NCBI GenBank assembly: GCA_964499695.1
Contig: CAZCMD010000002.1
Span: 15,325-79,324 of the forward strand
DNA: 64,000 bases
Direction of reading: 5' to 3'
From: JAAZBV01 sp964499695
Lineage (GTDB): Bacteria > Desulfobacterota > DSM-4660 > Desulfatiglandales > HGW-15
A program made the translations under genes and the position numbers. Positions within the stretch are counted from its first letter, which is position 1, and each line of letters begins with the position of its first letter. Below, piece after piece: positions 9,399 to 17,399 of the stretch. The notes under the pieces are model-generated. The model was given only the letters and a program-made list of their open reading frames with translations, made no database searches and was not told the DNA's origin.

Positions 9399-10790
9399 GT
9401 GATACATACAAGGGTCGACCGGCTCCTCTCCCTTGAAAAAGGAGAGGATAATATCACAGTAATGGGATGGGTAAGAACCAGACGGGACTCAAAGGGAGGA
9501 TTTTCCTTTATTGAGATTAATGACGGCTCCTGCCTGGGGAATCTCCAGGTTATCGCTGACTCAAACCTGCCTAATTACAAAAATGAGATCATTAATCTCC
9601 AGACCGGCTGCTCTGTAAAAGTGACAGGGGCAATCGTGCCTTCGCAGGGTAAAGGTCAACACATGGAGATGCAGGCAAAAAGCATAGAGGTGCTTGGATG
9701 GGCAGACCCTGAAACATACCCAATGCAGAAAAAAAGGCACTCATTTGAATTTCTTCGCACTATTGCCCACTTAAGACCACGCACAAATACCTTTGGCGCA
9801 ATAGCCAGGGTCAGAAATGCCATGAGCATGGCTATACACAACTTCTTTCAGGAGAGGGGTTTTCTGTATATACATACACCTATCCTTACAGGAAGCGATT
9901 GCGAAGGGGCTGGCGACATGTTCCGGGTTACCACATTCGAACTGGATAAAATACCATTTAAAAATGGAAAACCCGACTTTGAACAGGACTTTTTTGGCGC
10001 TCCCTCTCACCTGACCGTAAGCGGTCAACTTGAGGCAGAGATTTATGCCCTAGCTATGGGTGATGTATATACCTTCGGCCCTACATTCAGGGCTGAAAAT
10101 TCCAACACATCCCGCCATCTTGCAGAGTTCTGGATGATTGAACCTGAGATGGCATTCTGTGACCTTGAAGACAATATAAAGGTAGCCACGGAGTTTATTA
10201 AATATGTATTAAAGTATGTGCTTGAAAACTGCCGCGAAGACATGGATTTTTTTAACAGTTTTATTGATAAGACCATTATCGATACACTTGAAGCCATCAT
10301 AACCAGAGATTTCAGGATACTGACCTATACAGAGGCAGTTAATATTCTTGTCGCATCCGGTGAAACATTTGAGTACCCGGTAAAATGGGGAGAGGATCTT
10401 CAGGCAGAACATGAAAGATATCTCTGTGAAAAGACCTTTAAATGTCCTGTAGTACTTATAAATTACCCTAAGGATATCAAGGCCTTTTACATGAAACTTA
10501 ATGAAGATAATAAGACAGTAAAGGCCATGGATGTACTATTTCCAAAGCTGGGCGAGATAATAGGCGGAAGCCAGAGGGAAGAAAATTATGATGTACTCCT
10601 TTCAAGGATCAAAGCGACTGGCCTTAACCCTGACGATTACTGGTGGTATCTTGAATTGAGAAAATTCGGTTCAGTACCCCACTCGGGTTTTGGTCTTGGG
10701 TTTGAACGGTTAATCCAGTTTGTTACAGGCATGGGGAACATCAGGGATGTCATCCCCTTCCCCCGTACACCGGGTAATATATCCTTTTAA
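9399..10790 (+). CDS. asnS: Asparaginyl-tRNA synthetase
   Basis: A 463-residue class IIb aminoacyl-tRNA synthetase. It has an N-terminal OB-fold anticodon-binding domain ('VMGWVRTRRDSKGG') and a catalytic core with motif 2 'FRAENSNTSRHLAEFWMIEPE' region and motif 3 'GFGLGFERLIQ'. The Asn-specific 'SGQLEAE' region is present. I chose the GTG at 9399, with GAGGGG seven bases upstream, instead of the ATG at 9375 inside serC. This gives the family's normal N-terminus and length (about 466 residues). Confidence 0.95.
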   Translation: MIHTRVDRLLSLEKGEDNITVMGWVRTRRDSKGGFSFIEINDGSCLGNLQVIADSNLPNYKNEIINLQTGCSVKVTGAIVPSQGKGQHMEMQAKSIEVLGWADPETYPMQKKRHSFEFLRTIAHLRPRTNTFGAIARVRNAMSMAIHNFFQERGFLYIHTPILTGSDCEGAGDMFRVTTFELDKIPFKNGKPDFEQDFFGAPSHLTVSGQLEAEIYALAMGDVYTFGPTFRAENSNTSRHLAEFWMIEPEMAFCDLEDNIKVATEFIKYVLKYVLENCREDMDFFNSFIDKTIIDTLEAIITRDFRILTYTEAVNILVASGETFEYPVKWGEDLQAEHERYLCEKTFKCPVVLINYPKDIKAFYMKLNEDNKTVKAMDVLFPKLGEIIGGSQREENYDVLLSRIKATGLNPDDYWWYLELRKFGSVPHSGFGLGFERLIQFVTGMGNIRDVIPFPRTPGNISF

Positions 10791-10794
10791 AAGA

Positions 10795-11220
10795 CTATTG
10801 ATCCATAGAAACCTTTACTTTCTCTTTAATATCTATCACCCTGTCATTGCTGACAGTTTTATCATCCATCTGATAAATGACAGCTACAAGGTGTTTGCCT
10901 TTTTTGAACCTGTCCACCGGGCTTATTATAAGGGTACCCATACCAAAAGTGGTAAAATCCATCACATCAAAACTAAGGAGATCCTTTGAACTCAACTCAG
11001 AACGATATTCATATATCCCGCTGTACTGGTTATCGTTAAGACGTGAAATAAACATGGGGGTTCCCAGGTGTCTTTCAGCCTCACCCCTTTTCATACCCAA
11101 GAATACCGGTCCCCATTCAGGTGCAGTTGAATTCTTCTTTACATATACCCCTGTTGAACAGGCTGTAAAAAACAGAGAAATTCCCAGAAAAAAAACAAAA
11201 GGGATCAATCTTCTATGCAT
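10795..11220 (-). CDS. Small lipoprotein, possibly BamE/SmpA-like
   Basis: A 141-residue protein with a lipoprotein signal peptide and lipobox 'FTACS'. The mature part includes 'LGMKRGEAERHLGTP', which resembles the beginning of the SmpA/OmlA (BamE) fold where a helix precedes 'G.P'. The rest is not recognised. It is convergent with asnS, with only four bases between the stops. An outer-membrane-anchored role is inferred from the lipobox; the fold assignment is tentative. Confidence 0.7.
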   Translation of the reverse strand: MHRRLIPFVFFLGISLFFTACSTGVYVKKNSTAPEWGPVFLGMKRGEAERHLGTPMFISRLNDNQYSGIYEYRSELSSKDLLSFDVMDFTTFGMGTLIISPVDRFKKGKHLVAVIYQMDDKTVSNDRVIDIKEKVKVSMDQ

Positions 11221-11330
11221 TTATGACTTTCTCCTTTATGTTAAAAGATATCCTCTATTAAAATATTCAAATACCATGCCAATTAATGGATTGTGTCCAT
11301 TCGGAAAGAGGCTATTTTTTGATGAAGCTT

Positions 11331-11410
11331 TCAGCATTCAGCTATCAGTTGTAAGCCAAATCTTAGTATTAGATACCCTTTGCTGAAAGTTGAACGCTGA
11401 TAGCTGAGCG
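11331..11410. repeat. Imperfect intergenic inverted repeat
   Basis: Two arms share the perfectly complementary core TCAGCTATCAG (11338-11348) and CTGATAGCTGA (11397-11407), with weaker pairing on both sides (TTTCAGC and GCTGAAAG blocks). The 48 bases between are AT-rich and non-coding. The form is typical of dispersed intergenic palindromic elements. Confidence 0.5.
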
Positions 11411-11415
11411 CTAAG

Positions 11416-11440
11416 ATCCAAAAAACGATAGTTTTTGGAT
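11416..11440. other. Short strong hairpin
   Basis: ATCCAAAAAC and GTTTTTGGAT pair over ten bases around a GATA loop, with one bulged A. It abuts the inverted repeat to its left. It may be part of the same element or a transcription stop for the lipoprotein side; neither can be decided here. Confidence 0.4.
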
Positions 11441-11654
11441 GCAAGCTAGGTAATATTTGCCGGCCACAGGGAAACTACTTCATATCTGACACTCTGACAA
11501 AATTTACCATAAATTGACCAGCCTGCTTATTTTATTTATTATTCTTTATTTTCAATATGTTACACACACGAAACAGGATATCCTGAAGCCAAAAATGAAT
11601 GGTATGATAATTGCTAATATCAATCGCAGTAATCATTCTTATGTGGAGGCAGAG

Positions 11655-12368
11655 ATGATAAACGGAATGCTTGAAGCTTCCAGAGGTTGCATGAAAGAAG
11701 AATTCAGGATGGATATAATATCCAGCAACCTTGCAAATATCAATGTTATCGGTTTTAAAAAAGACAGGATTTCCTTTCAGAATGTCCTTGATAAAACATC
11801 CATGTCAGCAAATGCACCTGCTAATATAACAATAAGACCGGATATGGAACAGGGTGACCTTAATTCCACGGGCAACGAGCTTGATATTGCCATTACAGGT
11901 AAAGGCTTTTTCAAGATCAACACGGAAAACGGCATAAGATATACCAGAAAAGGCAATTTTACCCTTGATCCCGATGGCACACTCATAACACAGAGTGGCG
12001 ACAAGGTCATGGGTAAATCAGGCACCATAAAGATTACAGGCAAAAACATAAGTATTGACAGCAAAGGTAATATCCAGACCGATGATGGTAACATCGGACA
12101 ACTGGATGTTGTGGATTTTGAAAATTACAAAGGGCTCATCAAGGAAGGGAAAACCCATTTCAAAAACCAGTTGGATGAGTCTGAAATTGAGATCCCTGCT
12201 GAGAGCATTATATCCCAGGGATACACAGAAATCTCAAATGTTAATGCCGCTGATGAAATGGTCAACATGATTCATTCATTGAGGGCATTTGAAACATACC
12301 AGAAATCCATGAGAACTATTGATGATCTGAATAACCAGGCCATAAACCAGGTTGGCAGATTGAGATAA
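11655..12368 (+). CDS. flgF: Flagellar basal-body rod protein FlgF
   Basis: A 237-residue rod/hook-family protein. The N-terminus has the conserved 'SSNLANINVIGFKK' (family pattern 'aNNLANvnTtGFK'), the middle has 'GFFKINTENGIRYTRKGNFTLD', and the C-terminus has 'ISNVNAADEMVNMI' and 'RAFETYQKSM'. It builds the proximal rod in the periplasm. I chose the ATG at 11655 because GGAGG lies just upstream and the encoded start matches FlgF; the longer frame adds 47 unrelated residues. It is slightly shorter than FlgG and lies 30 bases ahead of flgG. It is called FlgF rather than a second FlgG from order and length. Confidence 0.85.
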   Translation: MINGMLEASRGCMKEEFRMDIISSNLANINVIGFKKDRISFQNVLDKTSMSANAPANITIRPDMEQGDLNSTGNELDIAITGKGFFKINTENGIRYTRKGNFTLDPDGTLITQSGDKVMGKSGTIKITGKNISIDSKGNIQTDDGNIGQLDVVDFENYKGLIKEGKTHFKNQLDESEIEIPAESIISQGYTEISNVNAADEMVNMIHSLRAFETYQKSMRTIDDLNNQAINQVGRLR

Positions 12369-12398
12369 TACCGAAAACAAGGAAGAAGGAGAAAAAAA

Positions 12399-13184
12399 AT
12401 GATAAGAAGCCTTTGGACATCCGCATCAGGGATGTCAGCACAGAAACTGAATATGGATGTGATCGCACAGAACCTTGCAAACGTAAATACGAGCGGATTC
12501 AAGAAAAGCCGTGCGGATTTTGAAGACCTCCTGTATCAGAACATGAAATCGCCGGGTGCTGACACAAGCTCCGGCGGACAGATACCCACAGGCATCCAGA
12601 TCGGTATGGGTACAAGACCTGTATCAGTACAGAAGATATTCACCCAGGGTGATTTCCAGCAGACAGGAAATAATACTGATATGGCCATTGAAGGAAGTGG
12701 CTTTTTCAAGGTAATAAGCAATGGCGAAGAGGTTTATACCCGTGCCGGCTCTTTTAAACTGGACAATGAAGGATATCTTGTAACATCACAGGGTGACAGA
12801 CTTCAGCCTGAAATATCCATACCTCCAACGGCAGTGACATTCACAGTCGACGGTGGAGGAACCCTTGCTGCCATGGAAGAAGATGGCAATACTGTTGTAG
12901 CTAGCGGGCAGATTACCATATACAACTTTATTAATCCGTCAGGGCTTAAGAGTCTGGGCGGCAACTATTACACTCCGACACCTGCATCAGGAGAACCCAC
13001 AGAAGGTAACCCCGGTGTTGATGGCCTTGGCACGCTTGTTCAGGGTTCGCTTGAAATATCAAACGTTGATGTTGTTGAAGAAATGGTAAATATGATCGCT
13101 TGCCAGCGCGCCTATGAAATATCATCGAAATCAATCAGGTCTGCTGATGACATGATGCAGATAGCAAACAATATAAAGAGATAG
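12399..13184 (+). CDS. flgG: Flagellar distal rod protein FlgG
   Basis: A 261-residue distal rod protein, the same length as E. coli FlgG (260). Signature segments are 'MIRSLWTSASGMSAQ', 'AQNLANVNTSGFKKSRADFEDLLYQ' region, 'IGMGTRPVSVQKIF', 'GFFKVI' and the C-terminal 'SNVDVVEEMVNMI' with 'QRAYEISSKSI'. A strong AAGGAG site precedes the ATG. It follows flgF and precedes flgA by 10 bases in one operon. Confidence 0.95.
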   Translation: MIRSLWTSASGMSAQKLNMDVIAQNLANVNTSGFKKSRADFEDLLYQNMKSPGADTSSGGQIPTGIQIGMGTRPVSVQKIFTQGDFQQTGNNTDMAIEGSGFFKVISNGEEVYTRAGSFKLDNEGYLVTSQGDRLQPEISIPPTAVTFTVDGGGTLAAMEEDGNTVVASGQITIYNFINPSGLKSLGGNYYTPTPASGEPTEGNPGVDGLGTLVQGSLEISNVDVVEEMVNMIACQRAYEISSKSIRSADDMMQIANNIKR

Positions 13185-13194
13185 GACAAAGGTT

Positions 13195-14172
13195 ATGATC
13201 AGTAATACTTTCAAATCAGTAAAATATCCGTTGACTCTGTTTATTGCATGCATGTTGCTTTCATCCTTATGCTTCTCACTCGAAATCAAGGTAAAGAATA
13301 CGGCAAAGATCAATGGTGAAACAGTCTCCCTTGGCGACATCGCCTCTTTCCAGCCATCAGATGATATACGTGTTGACAGATTAAAGGCAATAGAAATCTC
13401 AGCATCCCCTGCCCCTGATACAATACGCAAGATTGAAAAAGAGTTGATTATGTACAGGGTTGCCGCCCTTATAAAAGGTGATAGGGATATCACGATTAAC
13501 ATGCCTGAAAGTATTATGGTCGAAAGGGATTCGCAGGTTATCTCAGGCAAAACCCTTGAGAAAATATTCACCAATTATGTGCTTGAAAATTCACCCTGGG
13601 ATCAGGATCAGGTTGTTTTTGAAAATATAAATACACCATCATCCATAGCATTCCCTATGGGAAAGCTGGATTGGGAAATAACTGAAAAACAGAACAATAA
13701 TTTCTCAGGAAACCTCTCAATTACCGTAGAGTTTTACCTGGATGGGGAATCACAAAGAAAAATAGTCCTCTCCGGAAAATTAGGGATTATCAAAGATGTA
13801 GTAAAAGCCGCCAGAACCATCAATAAAGGCGAGATCATCTCATCGAAAGATATCATCCTTGTCACGGAAAAGGGAAAAAACAATAATAAAAACTCGATAA
13901 CCAGCATTGAGGATATAATAGGGAAAAGGGCAATCAGAAGAATACAGGCTGATCAGCTTATATGTGACAGCATGGTAATGGTCCCCCCTGCTATCGAAAA
14001 GGGAGCACGCATAATGATAAAGGCTGAAAATGATGACCTGATTATAACCGCTTCAGGAAAGGCACTTGAAGAGGGAGGCCTCGGTGACCAGATAAGGGTT
14101 ATGAACATAGTGAGTGGCAAGGAAATAATAGCCACAGTAAAAAGATCAGACCTTGTTGTGGTTCAATTCTGA
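13195..14172 (+). CDS. flgA: Flagellar P-ring assembly chaperone FlgA
   Basis: A 325-residue periplasmic protein with a signal peptide (residues about 14-27) and a C-terminal SAF domain (about 200-265: 'AARTINKGEIISSKDIIL', 'GKRAIRRIQADQLI'). It ends in the FlgA-like 'GDQIRVMNIVSGKEIIATV'. FlgA assists assembly of the FlgI P ring around the rod. It is longer than enterobacterial FlgA (about 219) because of an extended N-terminal region, which is usual in Desulfobacterota. It sits between flgG and flgH. Confidence 0.9.
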   Translation: MISNTFKSVKYPLTLFIACMLLSSLCFSLEIKVKNTAKINGETVSLGDIASFQPSDDIRVDRLKAIEISASPAPDTIRKIEKELIMYRVAALIKGDRDITINMPESIMVERDSQVISGKTLEKIFTNYVLENSPWDQDQVVFENINTPSSIAFPMGKLDWEITEKQNNNFSGNLSITVEFYLDGESQRKIVLSGKLGIIKDVVKAARTINKGEIISSKDIILVTEKGKNNNKNSITSIEDIIGKRAIRRIQADQLICDSMVMVPPAIEKGARIMIKAENDDLIITASGKALEEGGLGDQIRVMNIVSGKEIIATVKRSDLVVVQF

Positions 14173-14222
14173 TTACAGGATGCGATAAAGAATAACAACA
14201 GGGATATTTTTAGGAGTAAAAA

Positions 14223-14966
14223 ATGGTAAAAGCAACATATAAAATAATACTCATCCTCTGCCTGACAGCATTAGCGGGCTGTGCATCAAAACAACCTCAG
14301 AGGCAGTCAATGATGCCTGCTTCAAATCCATCTTTAAATGCTGTTCCCTATAACAGGGATATTAATAAGAGAGATCCTGAGTCACTTTCAGATATTTATT
14401 CTGATGAAGCTTCAAGGGATTTTTATCAGGACATGCGCGCCTATAAGGTAGGAGACCTTGTTACTGTTAATATTGCAGAGACATCCGCTGCAAACAAATC
14501 AGCATCAACACAGACAGGAAGATCTTCATCCATTGATGCAGGTATAGAGAATATGCTGGGCTGGGAAGGCAAAATTAAAAATGTCACATCACTTGGTAAT
14601 GCTGATGCACGTAATGCCTTTAATAATTCAAGCATGCTGAAGGGTTCGCTTTCCAACAGTTTCAATGGCACAGGTCAGACTTCAAGGGGTGACAGCATGA
14701 CAGCATCCATAACCGCAAAGGTTATTGATGTCCAGCCAAATGGAAACCTGCTCATAGAGGGGATAAGGGAGATCAGGGTCAACAGTGAAACACAGGTTAT
14801 AATACTCTCCGGTTTTATCAGACCGGTGGACATATCACCGGATAATACTGTTCTTTCAAGCTATATAGGTGATGCAAAAATACAATACCTGGGAACAGGA
14901 GCAATAAGTGACAAACAACGTCCGGGCTGGCTGTCAAGGGCAGCAGATATTATATGGCCATTCTAA
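14223..14966 (+). CDS. flgH: Flagellar L-ring lipoprotein FlgH
   Basis: A 247-residue outer-membrane lipoprotein with lipobox 'LAGCAS'. The FlgH core is visible as 'AYKVGDLVTVNIAETSAANKSA', 'ITAKVIDVQPNGNLLIEG' and 'VILSGFIRPVDI'. It forms the L ring through which the rod passes. AGGAG precedes the ATG. Its stop overlaps the longer reading of flgI, and the true flgI start lies 11 bases after it. Confidence 0.95.
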   Translation: MVKATYKIILILCLTALAGCASKQPQRQSMMPASNPSLNAVPYNRDINKRDPESLSDIYSDEASRDFYQDMRAYKVGDLVTVNIAETSAANKSASTQTGRSSSIDAGIENMLGWEGKIKNVTSLGNADARNAFNNSSMLKGSLSNSFNGTGQTSRGDSMTASITAKVIDVQPNGNLLIEGIREIRVNSETQVIILSGFIRPVDISPDNTVLSSYIGDAKIQYLGTGAISDKQRPGWLSRAADIIWPF

Positions 14967-14977
14967 TGGAGGCAACG

Positions 14978-16102
14978 ATGAGACCAGTTAATAAAAACAG
15001 GTTTATAAAACTTATTATCCTTACATGCCTTATTATTACAGGATACGCAACATGCGTTTCAGGCGCAAGGATAAAGGATATCGCATCTTTTAAGGGTGTA
15101 AAGAACTACCAGCTTGTGGGGTATGGACTTGTAATCGGTCTGAACGGAACAGGTGATGGCAATTCTACACAGTTTACAACACAATCCCTTGCAAATATGA
15201 TGGAACGTCTTGGAATCCATACCCAGTCTGATAAAATCAAGGTAGACAATGTAGCAGGTGTTATTGTTACGGCAAATCTTCCTCCCTTTTCAAAAAAGGG
15301 GAGCGCACTTGATGTTCTCGTTTCATCAATTGGCGATGCAAAAAGCCTTCAGGGTGGCACTCTTATAATGACACAACTTAAGGGTGTTGATAACAATATA
15401 TATGCAACAGCTCAGGGAGCACTTCTGGTAGGAGGTTTTGCCTCTTCAGGTGCGGCTGGAGGTGGTGTCCAGAAAAATCATCCAACAGTCGCAAGGATAC
15501 CCGGAGGTGGCCTTATTGTAAGAGAGATAGCCTTTGATTTCAATACACTTCCAGATATAACCATAGCCCTTGACCGTCCGGATTTTACAACCGCCCTCAG
15601 GATGTCTGATGCCATTAATAATACACTCGGGACTGTAAATGCTATTCCTGTGGATGCCGGAACAGTAAAGATTAATATTCCGGAAGCCTATACCGGAAAT
15701 CATGTAACCCTGGTATCATCACTTGAGCAGATAGAAATACAACCTGATCTTGAGGCCAGAATCGTGCTCTCTGAAAGAACAGGTACGGTTATAATGGGTG
15801 AAAAGGTAATGATTTCTCCTATTGCCATAGCACACGGGAACCTGAGTGTTGAGATCAAGGAAAAAAAGGATGTAAGTCAGCCTGCTCCATTCTCAGATGG
15901 TGAAACAGTTGTTACACCGGATACTGAAGTAAATGTTACAGAAGAAAAAAACAAGCTCCTGCTGGTCAGTCCTGAAAAGGCAGATATCGGTAGTTTAGTA
16001 AAGGCATTGAATGCCATAGGGGTTTCACCTAGAGACCTTATAACAGTATTCCAGGCCATAAAGGCTAGCGGGGCTTTGCAGGCTGAACTTGAGATTATCT
16101 AA
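14978..16102 (+). CDS. flgI: Flagellar P-ring protein FlgI
   Basis: A 374-residue secreted P-ring protein. It has a signal peptide and the diagnostic start of the mature protein 'ARIKDIASFKGVKNYQLVGYGLV', then 'GLNGTGD' and 'GTLIMTQLKGVD'. The C-terminus 'LVKALNAIGVSPRDLITVFQAIKASGAL' is highly conserved in FlgI. The ATG at 14978 has GGAGG at the right distance, so the in-frame ATG at 14954 inside flgH is rejected. Confidence 0.95.
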   Translation: MRPVNKNRFIKLIILTCLIITGYATCVSGARIKDIASFKGVKNYQLVGYGLVIGLNGTGDGNSTQFTTQSLANMMERLGIHTQSDKIKVDNVAGVIVTANLPPFSKKGSALDVLVSSIGDAKSLQGGTLIMTQLKGVDNNIYATAQGALLVGGFASSGAAGGGVQKNHPTVARIPGGGLIVREIAFDFNTLPDITIALDRPDFTTALRMSDAINNTLGTVNAIPVDAGTVKINIPEAYTGNHVTLVSSLEQIEIQPDLEARIVLSERTGTVIMGEKVMISPIAIAHGNLSVEIKEKKDVSQPAPFSDGETVVTPDTEVNVTEEKNKLLLVSPEKADIGSLVKALNAIGVSPRDLITVFQAIKASGALQAELEII

Positions 16103-16136
16103 GTTTTAAAAAAGGCAGGCCATAACAGGGAGCATA

Positions 16137-16871
16137 ATGCTAATGAAAGATATATCCATAAAATCAACAGATCAGCCCTCAGTAATAAAAACTGCTGATC
16201 AAAAAGATGCCAAATTAAAAAAGGCCTGCAAAGATTTTGAAGCAATATTTACATATGAGATGCTTAAGAGCATGAGAAAAAGCATAGAAAAGTGTGATCT
16301 CTTTCATGGCGGACAGGCAGAAGAGATATATGAATCAATGCTTGATCAGGAACTCTCGGAAAATATGGCTGGAAAAGGGAGTAACAGCATAAGCGAGATT
16401 TTATATAATCAGTTGAAAGATATTTATCAATTAACCGAAAATGCTGAAACGGTGAGAAGCACTGAAAAAAGCAGAGAGATCAGCACACGTCCGCTAATGC
16501 CTGTGAATGCAGAGGTATCATCATCCTTTGGCTTCAGAAAAGATCCATTTACAGGGAAAAAGAAATTCCATGCAGGAATGGATATGGCTGCAGATGCGGG
16601 TACAGAAGTAAAAGCAGCTATGGCTGGAAGAGTCCAGATGACAGACGATCAGAAAGGATATGGCAAGGTGGTCGTTCTTGATCATGGACAGGGTTATACA
16701 ACACTTTATGCACATAATAGCGACATTACGGTAAAAGCCGGTGACTGGGTACAGAAAGGCACAACAATAGCAAAGGTCGGTTCAACAGGTCGAAGCACAG
16801 GTCCTCATCTTCACTTTGAGGTAAGAAAGGACGGGCAGAGGCTTGATCCTGAAAATTTCTTTAAATCATGA
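16137..16871 (+). CDS. flgJ: FlgJ-type rod-binding protein with M23 peptidase domain
   Basis: A 244-residue two-domain protein. Residues about 20-100 form a FlgJ rod-binding domain ('KKACKDFEAIFTYEMLKSMRKS', 'GGQAEEIYESMLDQELSENMA'). Residues about 120-240 are an M23/LytM metallopeptidase with the zinc ligands in 'HAGMD' and 'HLHFEV'. This differs from gamma-proteobacterial FlgJ, whose C-terminal domain is a glucosaminidase. The role is the same in principle: cut peptidoglycan locally so the rod can cross the wall. It sits between flgI and flgN. The ATG at 16137 is used; an ATG two codons later is equally possible. Confidence 0.9.
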   Translation: MLMKDISIKSTDQPSVIKTADQKDAKLKKACKDFEAIFTYEMLKSMRKSIEKCDLFHGGQAEEIYESMLDQELSENMAGKGSNSISEILYNQLKDIYQLTENAETVRSTEKSREISTRPLMPVNAEVSSSFGFRKDPFTGKKKFHAGMDMAADAGTEVKAAMAGRVQMTDDQKGYGKVVVLDHGQGYTTLYAHNSDITVKAGDWVQKGTTIAKVGSTGRSTGPHLHFEVRKDGQRLDPENFFKS

Positions 16872-16941
16872 TGTTATGCCGGTGATTAAAGGATATTTCA
16901 GAATTTGCATTCTTTTACCGATATATAAGTTAAGGAGCAAT

Positions 16942-17397
16942 ATGGAAAAGGACATAATAAGACTAAAAAATCTATACCTTAAAAGGGTATCACTGTATGA
17001 AGAGCTGCTTGGTTGTATAAAAAGGGAGAGTGATAACCTTATAAACCAGGACATAAAGGGTATCTGGTCATCTCTCGATGAAAAAAAGGAGATTTTAGAG
17101 GCTATTGAAGAAAATAACATGAGTTTTCCGGGAAATCATGCTGCAAGTCCTGTACCAGCAGATATTTTAAGGAATGACAAGGATTTAATAATGGGTTTCA
17201 AGAGAAAACTCATGGAGTTAAAACAGGAAATCGGCACAAGGGTCAAAGAAAACATATCATTTATCAATGATACGCTTTCTTTTATTAACGACGTGTTCAA
17301 CACCATCACAAATAACGATAAAAAACCTGATATATATGGACGTGACCTGAAAAGAAGAAACGGGACCTCTAACCTTATTTACCATAACGAGGTTTAA
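16942..17397 (+). CDS. flgN: FlgN-like flagellar export chaperone
   Basis: A 151-residue, charged, largely helical protein placed exactly where flgN stands in related operons, directly before flgK. The N-terminal half has heptad-like spacing ('LKNLYLKRVSLYEELLGCIKRE'). FlgN chaperones the hook-junction proteins FlgK and FlgL for export. AAGGAG precedes the ATG at 16942. The upstream in-frame extension overlaps flgJ and has no matching features. The assignment rests on position and character more than on sequence. Confidence 0.75.
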   Translation: MEKDIIRLKNLYLKRVSLYEELLGCIKRESDNLINQDIKGIWSSLDEKKEILEAIEENNMSFPGNHAASPVPADILRNDKDLIMGFKRKLMELKQEIGTRVKENISFINDTLSFINDVFNTITNNDKKPDIYGRDLKRRNGTSNLIYHNEV

Positions 17398-17399
17398 AA

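Larger units (their letters stand above)
11221..11654. other. Gene-free stretch ahead of the flagellar operon
   Basis: This 434-base gap lies between the divergent lipoprotein gene and flgF. It holds an imperfect inverted repeat (11331-11410) and a strong short hairpin (11416-11440), described separately. The flagellar operon promoter must lie between about 11440 and 11640, but I see no clear sigma-54 (GG-N10-GC) or sigma-28 motif. The AT-rich part from about 11510 is open in the flgF frame but has no family-like sequence. Confidence 0.5.
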
